Shown: one piece after another, positions 47,195 to 57,068 of the stretch
Layout: the number at the start of each line of letters is the position of its first letter
Numbering within the stretch: position 1 is the first letter of the stretch
DNA from: Morella rubra
Taxonomy: Eukaryota; Streptophyta; Magnoliopsida; Fagales; Myricaceae
NCBI GenBank assembly: GCA_003952965.2
Contig: CM025855.1
Location: 20,545,633-20,609,632 of the forward strand
Direction: 5' to 3'
Length of the DNA: 64,000 bases
Translations under genes and position numbers: made by a program
The notes under the pieces: model-generated
The model's input: only the letters and a program-made list of their open reading frames with translations
Database searches by the model: none
Told to the model about the DNA's origin: nothing

Positions 47195-47242
<48 letters not shown>
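47195..47242. repeat. Compound (GT)n(GA)n microsatellite
   Basis: About nine GT units followed by about fifteen GA units. Open frames crossing it on both strands are artefacts of the repeat. Confidence 0.9.
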
Positions 47243-47244
<2 letters not shown>

Positions 47245-47329
47245 CTCTTGGTTCAATCTCACATCGACAGCCAAGAAGGAAAACAAACCACAGAATATCT
47301 TGCAATTGGAACTGCTCCAAAGTTTTAAA

Positions 47330-47600
47330 AAATGTTCTATTTGCGAAACACCATGATTTAAGGAACAACTTCCTGATTTGCATCAAGAGACGGAGAGAGG
47401 TGTGGGAATTTGATACAAAGGGTATTGTTGTTCCCAAAGGAAGGCTTCACACTTATTCCAGAAATATAATGAATAGATTTTATGGAAACTCCACGAGGGT
47501 CATCAAGAAAAGATTTCAAAGAATCTAGTCATTTCTATTGGACGGACATATTGAGGGGTGAGATCCGCGAGTTTATTAGAAATTGTGATGTATGTCGATG
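47330..47600 (+). pseudogene. Ty3/gypsy integrase zinc-binding (H2C2) fragment
   Basis: Across frame changes the sequence reads KGIVVPKGRL, ISSHFYWTDILRGEIREFIR and NCDVCRCPEIKKF. This is the segment between RNase H and integrase core in gypsy polyproteins, where the usual wording is FYWPGM, then CDVCQR.K. The His pair of the finger is lost and no integrase core follows. It lies within the 829-bp insertion. Confidence 0.6.
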
Positions 47601-48075
47601 TCCCGAAATAAAAAAATTTACCCTTGACCATGCTAGAAAAAAATTAGGTTATAACATTAAATGTATCTTAGGTAGCTCTTCTATAGGCTACTAATAAGCA
47701 TGTATCTATGACGTCATTTTCATTTGAAAAAAAAAAATAGTGGAAACGTTGAACCGCCTAGCGGTGGAGGGTTTCCCTGCATGCCACCGCCAATGAGTGA
47801 AATTGGGTACCAGTACCGGTACCATTGCGCAGCCGCAGCAGGTGCCGATCGATTCCCGGTACCCATATACAATCTAAAGTGTTGGGTACTCGTTCTCACA
47901 TCTCTACTCTTAAACAATTGGAAATCAAATTTTGAAAATTCTTTCTCTACTCTCATCCGAAGCATTTCCCATCACATACTTTTGCTGTTTTTGTTTCCAA
48001 ATTTTATTTGTTCACGAGGTCTGCTACGTCATGTATCAGTATAAATTCAAAAAATATATATCTCCAAAACATGCC

Positions 48076-49100
48076 GCCAACCATCTGTTTGAAAAAGTCT
48101 CATTAAATCATTTCAATACCACATTGCAAAATTAAATTAAGAATTGACAGGATCAATTTAAAATTTCTTCTTCCAAAGATTCGATTTTTAATATTATCTC
48201 GTGGACTACTCCTACGTACCAAGGGCGACATCCACCTGCACAACTTAAAACTCAAAACTTCACTCTTGATTTTTGAAAAATATTTCATTGTCCCTCTCTT
48301 TCAGCTAATCTTTTATCCATTCTAAAATTCTGTCAAGACAACCTTTATTACTTTAAACTGACCGCTTTTCAATTTCTTGCGAAGGACATGGTGATAGGGG
48401 GCTCTTCTTTGGGGAGGCTACAGGCGTGAAAATGGGCTGTATCCAATCCACTGGACTTCTTCCAAAAGGCACTATGGAACTGTTCCCTTTAATCCGCACC
48501 TGCATGTGACTGATCCTTGTATTCTGGGCCAAGCCCAGCGCTCTGTGGATTTCATTGTTGTTTATAAAATCTTACTCAACGAGCAAAGAGCGAGAGAAGT
48601 GACGTGTGTCAGAAGGTAAGGGGCCAGGACTAAACAAATTCTCCTCCGTCTAATCGTTAAAATGTGTCTCACAGAGATCCCTACCTTTCCGGTCACGAAT
48701 CTGTTTCCCACTAGGTTTTAAATGACGTTAAAGCTCCGTTTGTTTTAAGTGAAGTAATTTTTTTAAAAAAATAATTTCAAATGTATTGTGTTTCCGTGAA
48801 GTAATCTAATTTTTGATATTTGGTTATTACGTTAAATATATTTTTTTGAATTGTTTTTCAATATTTTGGTGTATGTTGTATTTTTCGCAATTTTATATAA
48901 TTAATAAACTTAATTCTTAACATCAATTTGAAATTAAAATTTTTTTTTTGAGAGTAAGAAAGGGGACCAGCCATGACATAGATGTGACAACTTAGAACCT
49001 TCACGAGAATGAGAGAAGGGACTGTTGAGTGAGAATCAAATGAGAGAGGGATTGTCGAGTGTCGAGTGAGAGACTAAGGATGGTTGACCAAATCGGGGTG
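48076..49100. other. Intergenic DNA; no gene seen
   Basis: No coding signal is recognised. A phrase near 48,505 (tgtgactgatccttgtattc) also occurs at 46,780, showing a further short shared repeat. Confidence 0.4.
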
Positions 49101-49109
49101 ATAAGTTTG

Positions 49110-49600
49110 CAACCCGACCCCAAAAAAAGCTAAAACCGTTGTTTCCTTTGAATACTTTAGTTTTGGGTTAGCGACCGAACACGAACCTGATTTTTCTTTG
49201 GTTAGTGTTTCAAAACCAGACCCGACCTCGAAAGAAGCTAAAATTTTTAGGGTTGAATTCCTTTGAGTACTTTGGTTTCGGGTTAGAGACCCGAACATGA
49301 ATCTAATTTTTCTCGGGTTCGTGTTTCAAAACCCGATCTCGACCTTGAAAAAAGCTAAAAAATCGTTGGGGTCAAGTTTGGGTTCCTTTGAATGCTTTGA
49401 TTTCGGATTATAGACCCGAACATGAACTTGATTTTTCTCGGGTTCATGTTTCAAAACCCGACCCTGACCCCAAAAAAGGCTAAAATCGTCGGGGTCAATT
49501 TCATTTGAATGCTTTGGTTATTGGGTTAGAGACCTGAACATGAACCTGATTTTTCTCGGGTTCATGTTTCAAAACTCGACCGACCCCGACCACGATGTAA
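49110..49600. repeat. Minisatellite-like tandem repeat, about four units of 120 bp
   Basis: Each unit contains gacccgaacatgaacctgat (or variant), tttttctcgggttcatgttt, caaaacccgacc and gctaaaa.cgt.ggg. Units are separated by about 115-125 bp with drift. No coding role. The wording (cgggttcgggtt-like) is also common at the ends of some hAT elements. Confidence 0.8.
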
Positions 49601-49914
49601 CTCGACTAGTTCGGGTTGAACCGGATCGATTTTGGGTTGATGAGTTTTTGGCCACCCCGAAGAGTGAGAGAGACAGGTTAGGAAAGAAGATTTACTAGTT
49701 TAAAACAATAAATCACTTTCAGGAAGGTAGAGTTGTAGTTTATGGTTGACCGAATTAAATTTCGGTTGACCATATTTTACAAGACTCTTCAAACAGTGGA
49801 AAGTATGGAAAGCAGTTTATAGAAAATAAAATATGACAAAATAATTCATTTTCAAAACCTTTCAGGATTGGTAGATATTTGATAGCACTCGAAATATTGA
49901 CTAGGCTTGACTAG

Positions 49915-50165
49915 GCTTAAGTTTTTGTGTAAAAATTGGTAAAAAGTTTTAAAGATATTTTATTTTTATTGAAGTTTGTAAAAAAAACATAAAGATAGAT
50001 GATTTGATGTAATTTTTTAATATAAAAATATTAGAGTTTGGTGAAAAAGTATGGAGATAAAAGATTTGTTGAAATATTTTTTTTTAAAATATATTGGAGT
50101 TTATATGAAAAGTTATTAGAGTTTGTGTCAAGAGTTCTTAATTGATGTTTATTTATAATTTTTTT
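49915..50165. mobile_element. hAT-like MITE, second copy of the 23.1-kb family
   Basis: The interior (gaagtttgtaaaaaaaacat, gatgatttgatgtaattttt, tatattggagtttatatg, gttattagagtttgtgt) matches 23,190-23,420. The terminal GGGATGTTCG motif is not preserved here, so the ends are truncated or decayed. Confidence 0.6.
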
Positions 50166-50291
50166 GACCTCTTCTTAAAGGCTTCAATATTTTCGATCAG
50201 CTCTAAGTTTTTAAATTGGGCCCTCTTGCGCTTTGGTTTGTTTTTCTCCTCTTCTTCTTTATTCTCTCCTATTCAAACTTTCTTTTTTAAG

Positions 50292-50715
50292 TGACGTTTG
50301 AATGCTGCCAGCCGAAGCCTAAACTTCTACATCTGAAGTTCCATCCGATCAACTGTCTTTCAGCCAGCTTGTCATCTACCTCCCTTTGCCTTTCATACAT
50401 GGCATAAATTTTGTCACCCAAAGGGCAAAAAAACAAAAATTTTCTTATTCATGAAAGAAGTGGAAAATACCACAAACGTGGCATAGATGATATGTAGAGA
50501 CTGCTGCGTACTCGTTCATATCTCTACTATGTACAATTGGAAATTAAATTCTAAAAATTTTTCCTCTACTATCATACCAAGAATTTCCTTTCACCTAATT
50601 TTGAAAAAATCTATGAAGCATAATCTGTTGCTTTTGTTCCAAATTTTATTTCGTCTCGAGGTTTGTTGCCTCTACTGGTATAACTATATGTCCCAAACAT
50701 GTCGCAAAAGTAATA
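50292..50715. repeat. Segmental duplicate (copy B), uninterrupted
   Basis: This is the partner of 46,836-48,075. It preserves the empty target site at about 50,501-50,511 (actgctgcgtactcg), where copy A carries the 829-bp insert. Confidence 0.75.
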
Positions 50716-50950
50716 TTATATATTCATATTAAATATAAGAATATCCTTCCTATGATCATGTTTTTTATTTTCTTTATAAATAAAAACTTTTAACTAATAC
50801 TCTATATGAACTCATACACTAACTTGCAAAATTTAAACCTGAATCTTGCAAATTTAAACTTGAATCTCTTGATAACTATTGATTGTAATATTATCTCTAA
50901 TATACTTGTCTCACTTACTTTTATTGGTTACGAACAATAGTTAATTACAG

Positions 50951-51720
50951 CGCGCCTCTCCACAATGGCGAAACGGACCACCTGAGAAGCCAGTGTTGTG
51001 CAATGCATGTGGATCGTGCAGGAATTGGAAAAGAGGAACTCTTGAGAACTATGCTCCCACCAAGAGACGAATTAGGAAGTCTGACGCCATAGTCCACAAT
51101 CAAGGCAATTTGAGCGCGGACGAGGATGTCCCAAGTTGTGCCCCCGATTCATCTGGTTACGAGCATGACACTGCCACCAAATGCACTTCATTGTCTGTAA
51201 TATCAACCCCCAGAACAACACCTTATTAAAAAAGCCGGACGACATCATATGGCCGCTAATAGGAAATGCCATATTTCTTTTAATAAAGTAAATGCCTCAC
51301 AATAACAGTTAACCATATTCGCTGAAATAAAAGTACAAAATCCAACAAATTAAATTTTATATGATGGCCTGAGAAAATTCTCTTGTTGAGACTTGAGAGA
51401 GGGAGAGAAATACGCTTAGGTACGTCCATTTGCATACATGGCCCACGGTGGTGAGGAACTTCTCTAACATTCCCAAATTAAAGGAAGAGGTCATGCTTAA
51501 CGGCATTCAGCAATTTCTTGCATATTAGGAGCCTGCAAATTAGAGACCTTCTCCATATGCTGGAAAATGATCGAAGGGCATCTGAATTGACAGAGGAGGC
51601 AGTACTAATCTCTAATGCGAACAACTAGCTGGTGTCTCCAAATGAAATAGGTCTTGGATGCGTCGATCTTCTTAAACGACCAGGGATTACTGTTAATACG
51701 AAGGAAGAATCAGAGGCAAT
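50951..51720 (+). pseudogene. GATA26-type zinc-finger gene remnant, exons 2-3 only, on the plus strand
   Basis: After an intact-looking acceptor (ttacag, 50,950) the frame reads QWRNGPPEKPVLCNACGS, then RGTLENYAPTKRRIRK. This is the second half of the plant GATA26/27-type finger with standard spacing. A later segment (from about 51,530) reads LQIRDLLHMLENDRRASELT, then EEAVLISNANN, a stop, and LVSPNEIGLG, matching exon 3 of the intact gene at 53.6-54.5 kb (VLIYNANSLFVSPNEIGLG). Exon 1 is absent upstream. The first exon bases (cgcgcctctccacaa) are out of phase with a normal exon 1. A matching exon 1 lies at 52,365-52,404 on the opposite strand. Confidence 0.8.
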
Positions 51721-52364
51721 AACAAGGTGACCAAAGGGAGTAATCCAAACCTGTAGTAGTCTATTATGATGATTTTGCCAATATTGTTACGTCAATCTCG
51801 TCGAAGTTCTTTAATTTTTTACGGTCTAGTTTTTTTTTTTTTTTGTTTTTTTGGGAAGGGGGTGTTAAAATTTGCGATCTCCATTGAAGGTCACACATAA
51901 ACATGTACAACTTAAAGGCTAGCTATGTCGACATTGAAGTAAACTACAGGAGACTTACAAGCTGGAAAAGAAAAAACCAAAATGTTGAGGCATTCATCAT
52001 TCTAGCGCTATGATCCTGCACCCAAAGGGGCAGGCTAGAATCCTGGTGATGTAACAGAAGATGAGTGCAAGACCAATCCAGTGGCTGAAAGCCTGAGTAA
52101 AGGCTGATCTTCTCAGCAGCTTTCAGTAAGATTTCCTGGTTTGTTGTTCATTTGTTAGTGATGAAGCTCTTGATTTCCATTACTTGGTTTTATTTGAATC
52201 TCCAGCTGCATTACATATATATCAGAATTAGTATGAGAGGCTGGTTTCGAGATGCAGTCGTTTGTCTTGTCGTCATGGACTGAATGGCCAACAAGAAACT
52301 AAAGGAAGAGTAAATTGCACAAAAGCTCGTCAACAACATATATATCACATAAGGGAGAACTCAG
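51721..52364. other. Non-coding flank between GATA remnants
   Basis: No further exon is recognised. 52,310-52,560 resembles 54,405-54,660 (shared taaattgcacaaa, ctcgtcaac, gataactccaca, gtgacttcaatctcc), the intron-1 to upstream part of the intact GATA gene. Confidence 0.5.
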
Positions 52365-52404
52365 TGATAACTCCACAATGATTGCATAGCCCTTGCTTTC
52401 CCAA
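52365..52404 (-). pseudogene. GATA-type exon 1 relic (start and splice donor lost)
   Basis: On the minus strand it reads GKQGLCNHCGVI after a TTG where the ATG should be. It ends ATCA|CTGAGT where the intact gene has ATCA|GTGAGT, so the GT donor is destroyed. It is 40 nt long and phase 1, like exon 1 of the intact gene apart from one codon. Exons 2-3 do not follow it on the minus strand but occur inverted at 50,951-51,720. Confidence 0.75.
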
Positions 52405-52619
52405 CGATCACATATCCCTAATAGCACTTAATTAGATCTTATTCAAGAAGTGACTTCAATCTCCCGAGGCTGTAATCAGTGGGACCTTTAATACGACTGT
52501 GAAGAAAATTTACTAGCTAGCACAGAGGAAAAAAAAATTAAGTCGTGATGGTCTGATGGCGATGGCAACTGTATGGAAGTGGTGAGCGAAAATGTGGATG
52601 CATAGAGAGACTCTACACA

Positions 52620-52840
52620 TTTATAACCTCTGATACATTTTGAGTTCTAATAGGACTGTAAAGCTCTATAACATTTTGAGTTCTAATAGGAGTACTGAAA
52701 GTTAATCTAATAGACTAAATTTTGAGTTCTAATAAGACTGCAATACACCAAGATCAAGATAAAGTTTATCTAATAGACTAAATTTTGAGTTCTAATAGAA
52801 CTGCAATACCCCAAGATAGAGTTTATCTAATAGAATTAGT
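52620..52840. repeat. Tandem repeat around ttttgagttctaatagga
   Basis: Four occurrences of ttttgagttctaataggact or one-base variants, with longer units containing gtttatctaatagactaaa repeated about every 70 bp. It lies upstream of the GATA exon 1 relic, in the position of a promoter. Confidence 0.75.
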
Positions 52841-52879
52841 TGCTGCATGTTTTTTTTTAAACCACGTCACTGTTGTCGA

Positions 52880-53225
52880 GAATTCGCTCGAGCATTAATC
52901 GTCCAGCGTGAGGAATACAGTGAAGGAGGACAAGTTTGCTGGGACATTCGATACATCCGGAAAGCAGAAGATCGAGAAGGTGATTAAGAGACGATCGAGT
53001 GGCTGGACAGGAACCAATTGCCGGACGTTGAGGAGTTTGAAAACAAGCTGAAAGAGTTGGAGGGCCTGTGCAATCCGATTATTGCAGAGATATACCAAGG
53101 TGCTGGCGGAGATGAACCTAGCTATGGGTGGTCGTGTGGAGATGCCTGGTGCTTGGTACAGCAAGGCTTCATCTGGTGGCTTCGGAGCTGAGCCTAATAT
53201 TGAAGAGGTTGATTTAGGCTTTTGA
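52880..53225 (+). pseudogene. HSP70 C-terminal fragment (cytosolic type, EEVD end)
   Basis: The frames read [67 protein letters not shown], then after a shift [20 protein letters not shown] and EEVD. This is the lid and tail of a cytosolic HSP70; EEVD is the TPR-cochaperone docking end. A one-base loss after KVIK and another shift after GAGGDEPS break it. An extra T after EEVD removes the normal stop, adding LGF before TGA. The ATPase and most of the substrate-binding domain are missing. It is a 5'-truncated copy, possibly from retroposition, but no poly-A tail was seen. Confidence 0.85.
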
Positions 53226-53624
53226 AAGGATGCAATTTGGCAAGTCCCGTTTCTGAGAGCGGCTGTAGTTGCTCTGTTCTGAATCTTGACCGGTGCTTTG
53301 AAACTCTTCGAACGTGATTTCTTTGAACACAATCTTTTCCCTGACATAACAATATTGGCAAAATCATCTTTAGACTACTACTGGATTGGATTACTCCCTT
53401 TGTCAACTTGTAATTCCAATATACATTGGTAATTTGGTACATGAAAAAGCTGCACTCCCTTGTCCTGCTTCTATTATTTTCTCTTCTCATGGTTTAGTCA
53501 TATATTTTCTTCTATGACGGGCACGTACGCGCGCGAACGACTTGACCAAATCACAATTGAACAGAAGAGAAAAATAATGAACCCACTTGGGCGTGATTGT
53601 GCAAGAAGGTGACCGTCGTATCCA

Positions 53625-54521
53625 CTACCTCAGAAGAAGATGCCTTTGATTGGTCTTTTGATCGTCCGTCGTTCCGTCCATCGTATTAACATCACTACTG
53701 GTTGGTTTAAGAAGAACGGCTCCGAGACCTATTTCATTTGGAGACACGAACAGGGAGTTCGCATTATAGATTAGTACTACGTCTTCTGCCGAATCAGATG
53801 CCCCTGGATCATGTTCCACCGTAGAGAAAGGGACCCTTTGCAGGTTCTCAATATGCGACAAATCGCTTAATGTCGTTCCTGACCTGTTCCTTGAGTTTCC
53901 TGCAAACAATATTGAGCCATCACGTACGTTAGATTACAGAATTAATCAACTATCATTTGTATGTTTTTCTTTTATCCGGTCCTTTTTGATGGGTGGACCG
54001 TTGGCCGAACTAATAATATTACTCGAGTGGATAACCTGGGATTTGGTCTCCGTCCACTCTTTGGAGGCTTGATGATGGAGAAGATGAAGCACATTTGGTC
54101 TCAGAATCATCCTCAGAATCATATTTTGTCTCAGAATTATCCTCAGAACAAGTTGGTCTCTTAGGTGGATAACCGGGGAACTTCTTGGTGGGAGCCAAGT
54201 TCGCAAGAGTTCCTCTTGTCCTATAGTACTTTGTTCCACACGCAATGCACAACACTAGTTCTGGCTTCTCAGGTGGTCCGACTCGCCATGGTAGAGTGGC
54301 TATTCAAGTTTCATGAATGGTAACCAACAAAATGTTATAACGAATAACCAATACGAAATTGTTTAGAAAAAGAAATAGAAAAAGAATAACCAATACGAAA
54401 CAAAAGGAAAAAAGGATATAAATTGCACAAATATTGCTCGTCAACAGCATATCACAGAGGGGATAATTAATTACTCACTGATAACTCCACATTGGTTGCA
54501 TGGCCCTCGCAATAATCCCAT
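53625..54521 (-). CDS. GATA-type zinc-finger protein (GATA26/27-like), 3 exons, 193 aa
   Basis: The exons are 54,521-54,479, 54,299-54,036 and 53,899-53,625 (582 nt, one frame, GT-AG). The protein starts MGLLRGPCNQCGVITTLPWR, then VGPPEKPELVLCIACGTKYY and RTRGTLANLAPTKK. This is a plant GATA finger at the very N-terminus, with Cys at 8, 11, 32 and 35. The loop between the Cys pairs is 20 residues because EL is inserted before VLC; the usual form in this subfamily is 18 (PEKPVLC). The usual TPLWRNG reads TLPWRVG. The middle has an acidic Ser-rich repeat (ETKYDSEDDSETKCASSS). The C-terminal block VVLIYNANSLFVSPNEIGLG is the conserved tail of the subfamily. It is a predicted nuclear transcription factor. 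The finger changes may weaken DNA binding, so it could also be a young pseudogene with an open frame. Confidence 0.8.
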
Positions 54522-55110
54522 GTCCCAAATAGCCCTTAGATCTTATTGATCAAGATGTGACTTCAATCTCCTGCAATCCTAAGTACCAGTTTAAACTTTA
54601 ATATGACTGCCAAGAAAATTCACTAGAACAGAAAAAAAAAATATTTACGCAGTATATTTCACGGAATCAAAACAAGAAATTGAAAGAACTTCAAAAGAGT
54701 CTGTTAATTATTTTTTATACAGTAAAGATTCATCTTCATCTAATAATAGGCTACTTGATGGAGACTGCAATTTGTCACCGTCGAGACATATGTAAGGTTA
54801 ATCCAAGTTTGTTGGTAAGGAGGAGAGCTTTCTTTCTTTCTTTCTTTTCTTGGAGTATTTCATGAGTCTAAGAGTATTTTCTCGATCCCAAAGAGGGAAA
54901 TACCATTTAAATTTGCTTTTCTACGAGAATATTGACAATGGAAATAGGCTGGAAAGTTGGGTCCATATATAGATGCTATAGTTACCTGAAAGTTGGTGGT
55001 TTTGGCCGGGCAGCGTACGTCGCGTTGTTGAAGGGAATCAAACTGTGCAGATATGATGGCTATGGCAAGATGCATGAAAGTTGCGAGCGAAAATGTCGAT
55101 GCAGGATGGT
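54405..55110. repeat. Upstream region duplicated between the two GATA loci
   Basis: 54,405-54,660 matches 52,310-52,560, and 55,045-55,110 (gatggctatggcaa, gcgagcgaaaatgtcgatgc) matches 52,555-52,610, in the same orientation. The first GATA locus is thus a direct duplicate whose 3' part was later inverted. About 380 bp (54,660-55,040) is present only in this copy. Confidence 0.65.
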
Positions 55111-55770
55111 GGTGGTGATGAGTAGGCCGGAGGAGGAGAAGTATTTGCACAGGAAAGTACTTGGAGGAAGATGTGTTTGCCTGCATGCGTTGCAAATAAC
55201 TAGTCTATAAATAGTTTCCTGAGCTTCTATAAGGGTCTCTTTGTCATTTTCACACGGCATGACATCTTAATTTCTTGTTTTTTTTTTCAATCCCTTAATT
55301 CACATGAGAAATGAGATAAAAATTAATTTAATTACTTACATTTTTTACAATTCCTTGCAAAGGCAATGAACCATTATTTTACATAAAAAAAAGACTAAGT
55401 GGAGATTTCAAGATTTTACCATTATATAACTAACGTTTAAAAAGATTATCTAGTTTTTTTTTTTTAATTTCTTGCATATGCTTAAAAATTTGGATTAATT
55501 CCGTTTTTGCAAAAATGTTTTGAAGAATTGTAGCATGTTTTTCAACTTTTGCAAGGCGAATATTTATCCTCATACCAATTAATATGCATGGTATATGTGG
55601 ATGCGACGTTCCCTTAGGAGACTGGTTAGATTTTCCAAGAAAATCTCTTTCTTATAGTTTCTCGGCAGCCAAACAGACTGTCGCAGTGTCGCTGAAGTCA
55701 CAATTCAACTGGCTTCAAGTCTGTGAGAGGAGGAAAAAGATCTTTGTTTGTAGCACGTGGTAAAATAATA

Positions 55771-55854
55771 ATGGAGGCGGAGACGGAGGAAAGAACCAAA
55801 CCGATTGCTATCTTCATGGCCTTCGGTACAAAAGGCGACGTTTACCCCATCGCC
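55771..55854 (+). CDS. First exon of a UGT80-like (sterol-type) UDP-glycosyltransferase; rest of gene not seen
   Basis: The exon codes for 28 residues, MEAETEERTKPIAIFMAFGT and KGDVYPIA, and ends at a consensus donor (CGCC|GTAAGT). The wording FMAFGTKGDVYPIA is the N-terminal acceptor-side strand of a plant glycosyltransferase family related to sterol 3-beta-glucosyltransferases. The next part should continue AIAAAFA, but no such exon is visible in the remaining 8.1 kb on the plus strand. The upstream 100 bases look like a normal leader. Either a very long, transposon-filled first intron runs past the window edge or the gene is truncated. It lies head to head with the GATA gene, 1.25 kb apart. 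Confidence 0.65.
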
Positions 55855-56875
55855 GTAAGTCTGCCCCTTCATTCTATTTAAGTTTGGTCACTCCGAGACT
55901 TTTAGAGAGAAAGAGAGTCTATTTCCGGATAAAACCCAGAATATTTCGCTTAGCTCGGTTTAGTTGCTTGATTTATTGGTTTCAAAGCATAGACTTAAAA
56001 CACACAAGAAAAATAAAATTTATTATCTTTAGTTTTCTCAGCAACCAAACAGAGTTACATCTATTTCAAGTTTACAAAGGGCTGGACTTTGGAGAAATAG
56101 GCAACCGTAGAGATCAGACAACTCACTTCTTGATTTTTTCTTCCGGATCTTTCTTAATGGTTATCTCATTTGGTCCCTCTGGAAAGAAAATTAAAAGTGG
56201 AATAAAACAAGAGGTTTTGGCTTAATCCGAAAGGTGTCAAAACTTTGATGCCGTTATTATCAAGTTAGAAATGGATAATTGCTCGTGAAGATCTTACTAT
56301 GGATAGCTTCCAATTTTACGAATTTATATGCGCAGATTTATTATGTTCTTAATGTCGGCCGACTGAATTTTCACCTTACCTTTCTTTAAGGAATTGCTAT
56401 TATTAAGACATTATCCTTCAGCTGAGAAAATAATAGTTCAGAGAATTGAGGTTCTGCTTTTGGCTATGCATGTAGATTGGTTTCTATTTGCAATGCATGT
56501 AGATATTGTTGAGACAATGCTGTTTGTAACAGTTCCAATACGCCCTCCCTCCCTTCTTCACTCCATAGTAGGGGTGAAAACTAACCCCTCGGCGTGGTTT
56601 TCAGCTCCTACCGGCAAGGTTCGGTTGATAGTGGAGCTCCCACCCAACTGAGGTCAACTATGTCGGGGGTTAGGAAATTCTTTATGAACTAGTGGAGCTC
56701 GTGCTTCACTATGACTCGAAAATCTTTGAAGATCAAAACACGGACCTTCAGGACTACCATATATAGTCTAGCGTTGAGATAGATGTCGGTCTCGTAATAG
56801 TACATCTTCCTGCTCTTAGAAGAAAAGCAAGCCCACATGTGAATAAAAAGGGGTGAGTCCTATTAACTCAGGGTG
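55855..56875. other. Possible first intron of the glycosyltransferase gene; no exon seen
   Basis: The stretch is T-rich like a plant intron. A phrase at 56,028-56,050 (agttttctcagcaaccaaac) closely resembles the leader at 55,657-55,677 (agtttctcggcagccaaaca). Nothing else is recognised. Confidence 0.35.
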
Positions 56876-57068
56876 CGTTTGAAGTGTAAAATTTTACACT
56901 TCCTAAAATTTTAACACAATAAAAAATTACAATATAATCTCTCTCTCCCCATCAATCATTACTTTTCACTATAATAAATATTAAAAATCATCTCTCCCTT
57001 CACTTTTTCACCAAATCCAATACCCTAAAATTTTAACCTTCCCAAAATTTTAACAATCAAACACACCG
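56876..57068. mobile_element. AAAATTTTA-family MITE, 193 bp, best-preserved copy
   Basis: The left end GGGTGCGTTTGAAGTGTAAA and the reversed right end CGGTGTGTTTGATTGTTAAA form inverted termini, and the trinucleotide tca flanks both sides. The interior is AT-rich with aaaattttaacac and ctaaaattttaacctt. It is non-coding. Confidence 0.7.

Larger units (their letters stand above)
47051..47879. mobile_element. Insertion of 829 bp with 8-9-bp target duplication, hAT-like
   Basis: The string tgttgggta flanks the insert (47,043-47,051 and 47,880-47,888), and copy B at 50.5 kb shows the empty site (tgctgcgta). The left end AGGGTTGTGCATGAAC and the reversed right end CTTTAGATTGTATATGGG are only weakly alike. 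The interior includes ggtaccagtaccggtacc text, a GT/GA microsatellite and a Ty3/gypsy integrase fragment. Confidence 0.6.
46836..48075. repeat. Segmental duplicate (copy A), split by an 829-bp insertion
   Basis: 46,836-47,050 and 47,888-48,075 together match 50,292-50,715 (copy B). Shared text includes tttgaatgccgccatccgag or a close form, gatgatatgtagagactg, actcgttctcacatctctac and caattggaaatcaaatttt. The copies differ by about 15 to 20 percent by eye. The function of the unit is unknown. Confidence 0.75.

Noticed and set aside
47045..47528. Open frames through the GT/GA microsatellite
   Set aside because: The repeats give Cys-Val and Arg-Glu strings on one strand and Ser-Leu and Thr-His on the other, typical simple-repeat artefacts. 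Only the integrase-like part after 47,330 is meaningful.
52895..53490. Minus-strand open frames over the HSP70 fragment
   Set aside because: They are the reverse complement of the plus-strand HSP70 tail, whose wording is unambiguous.
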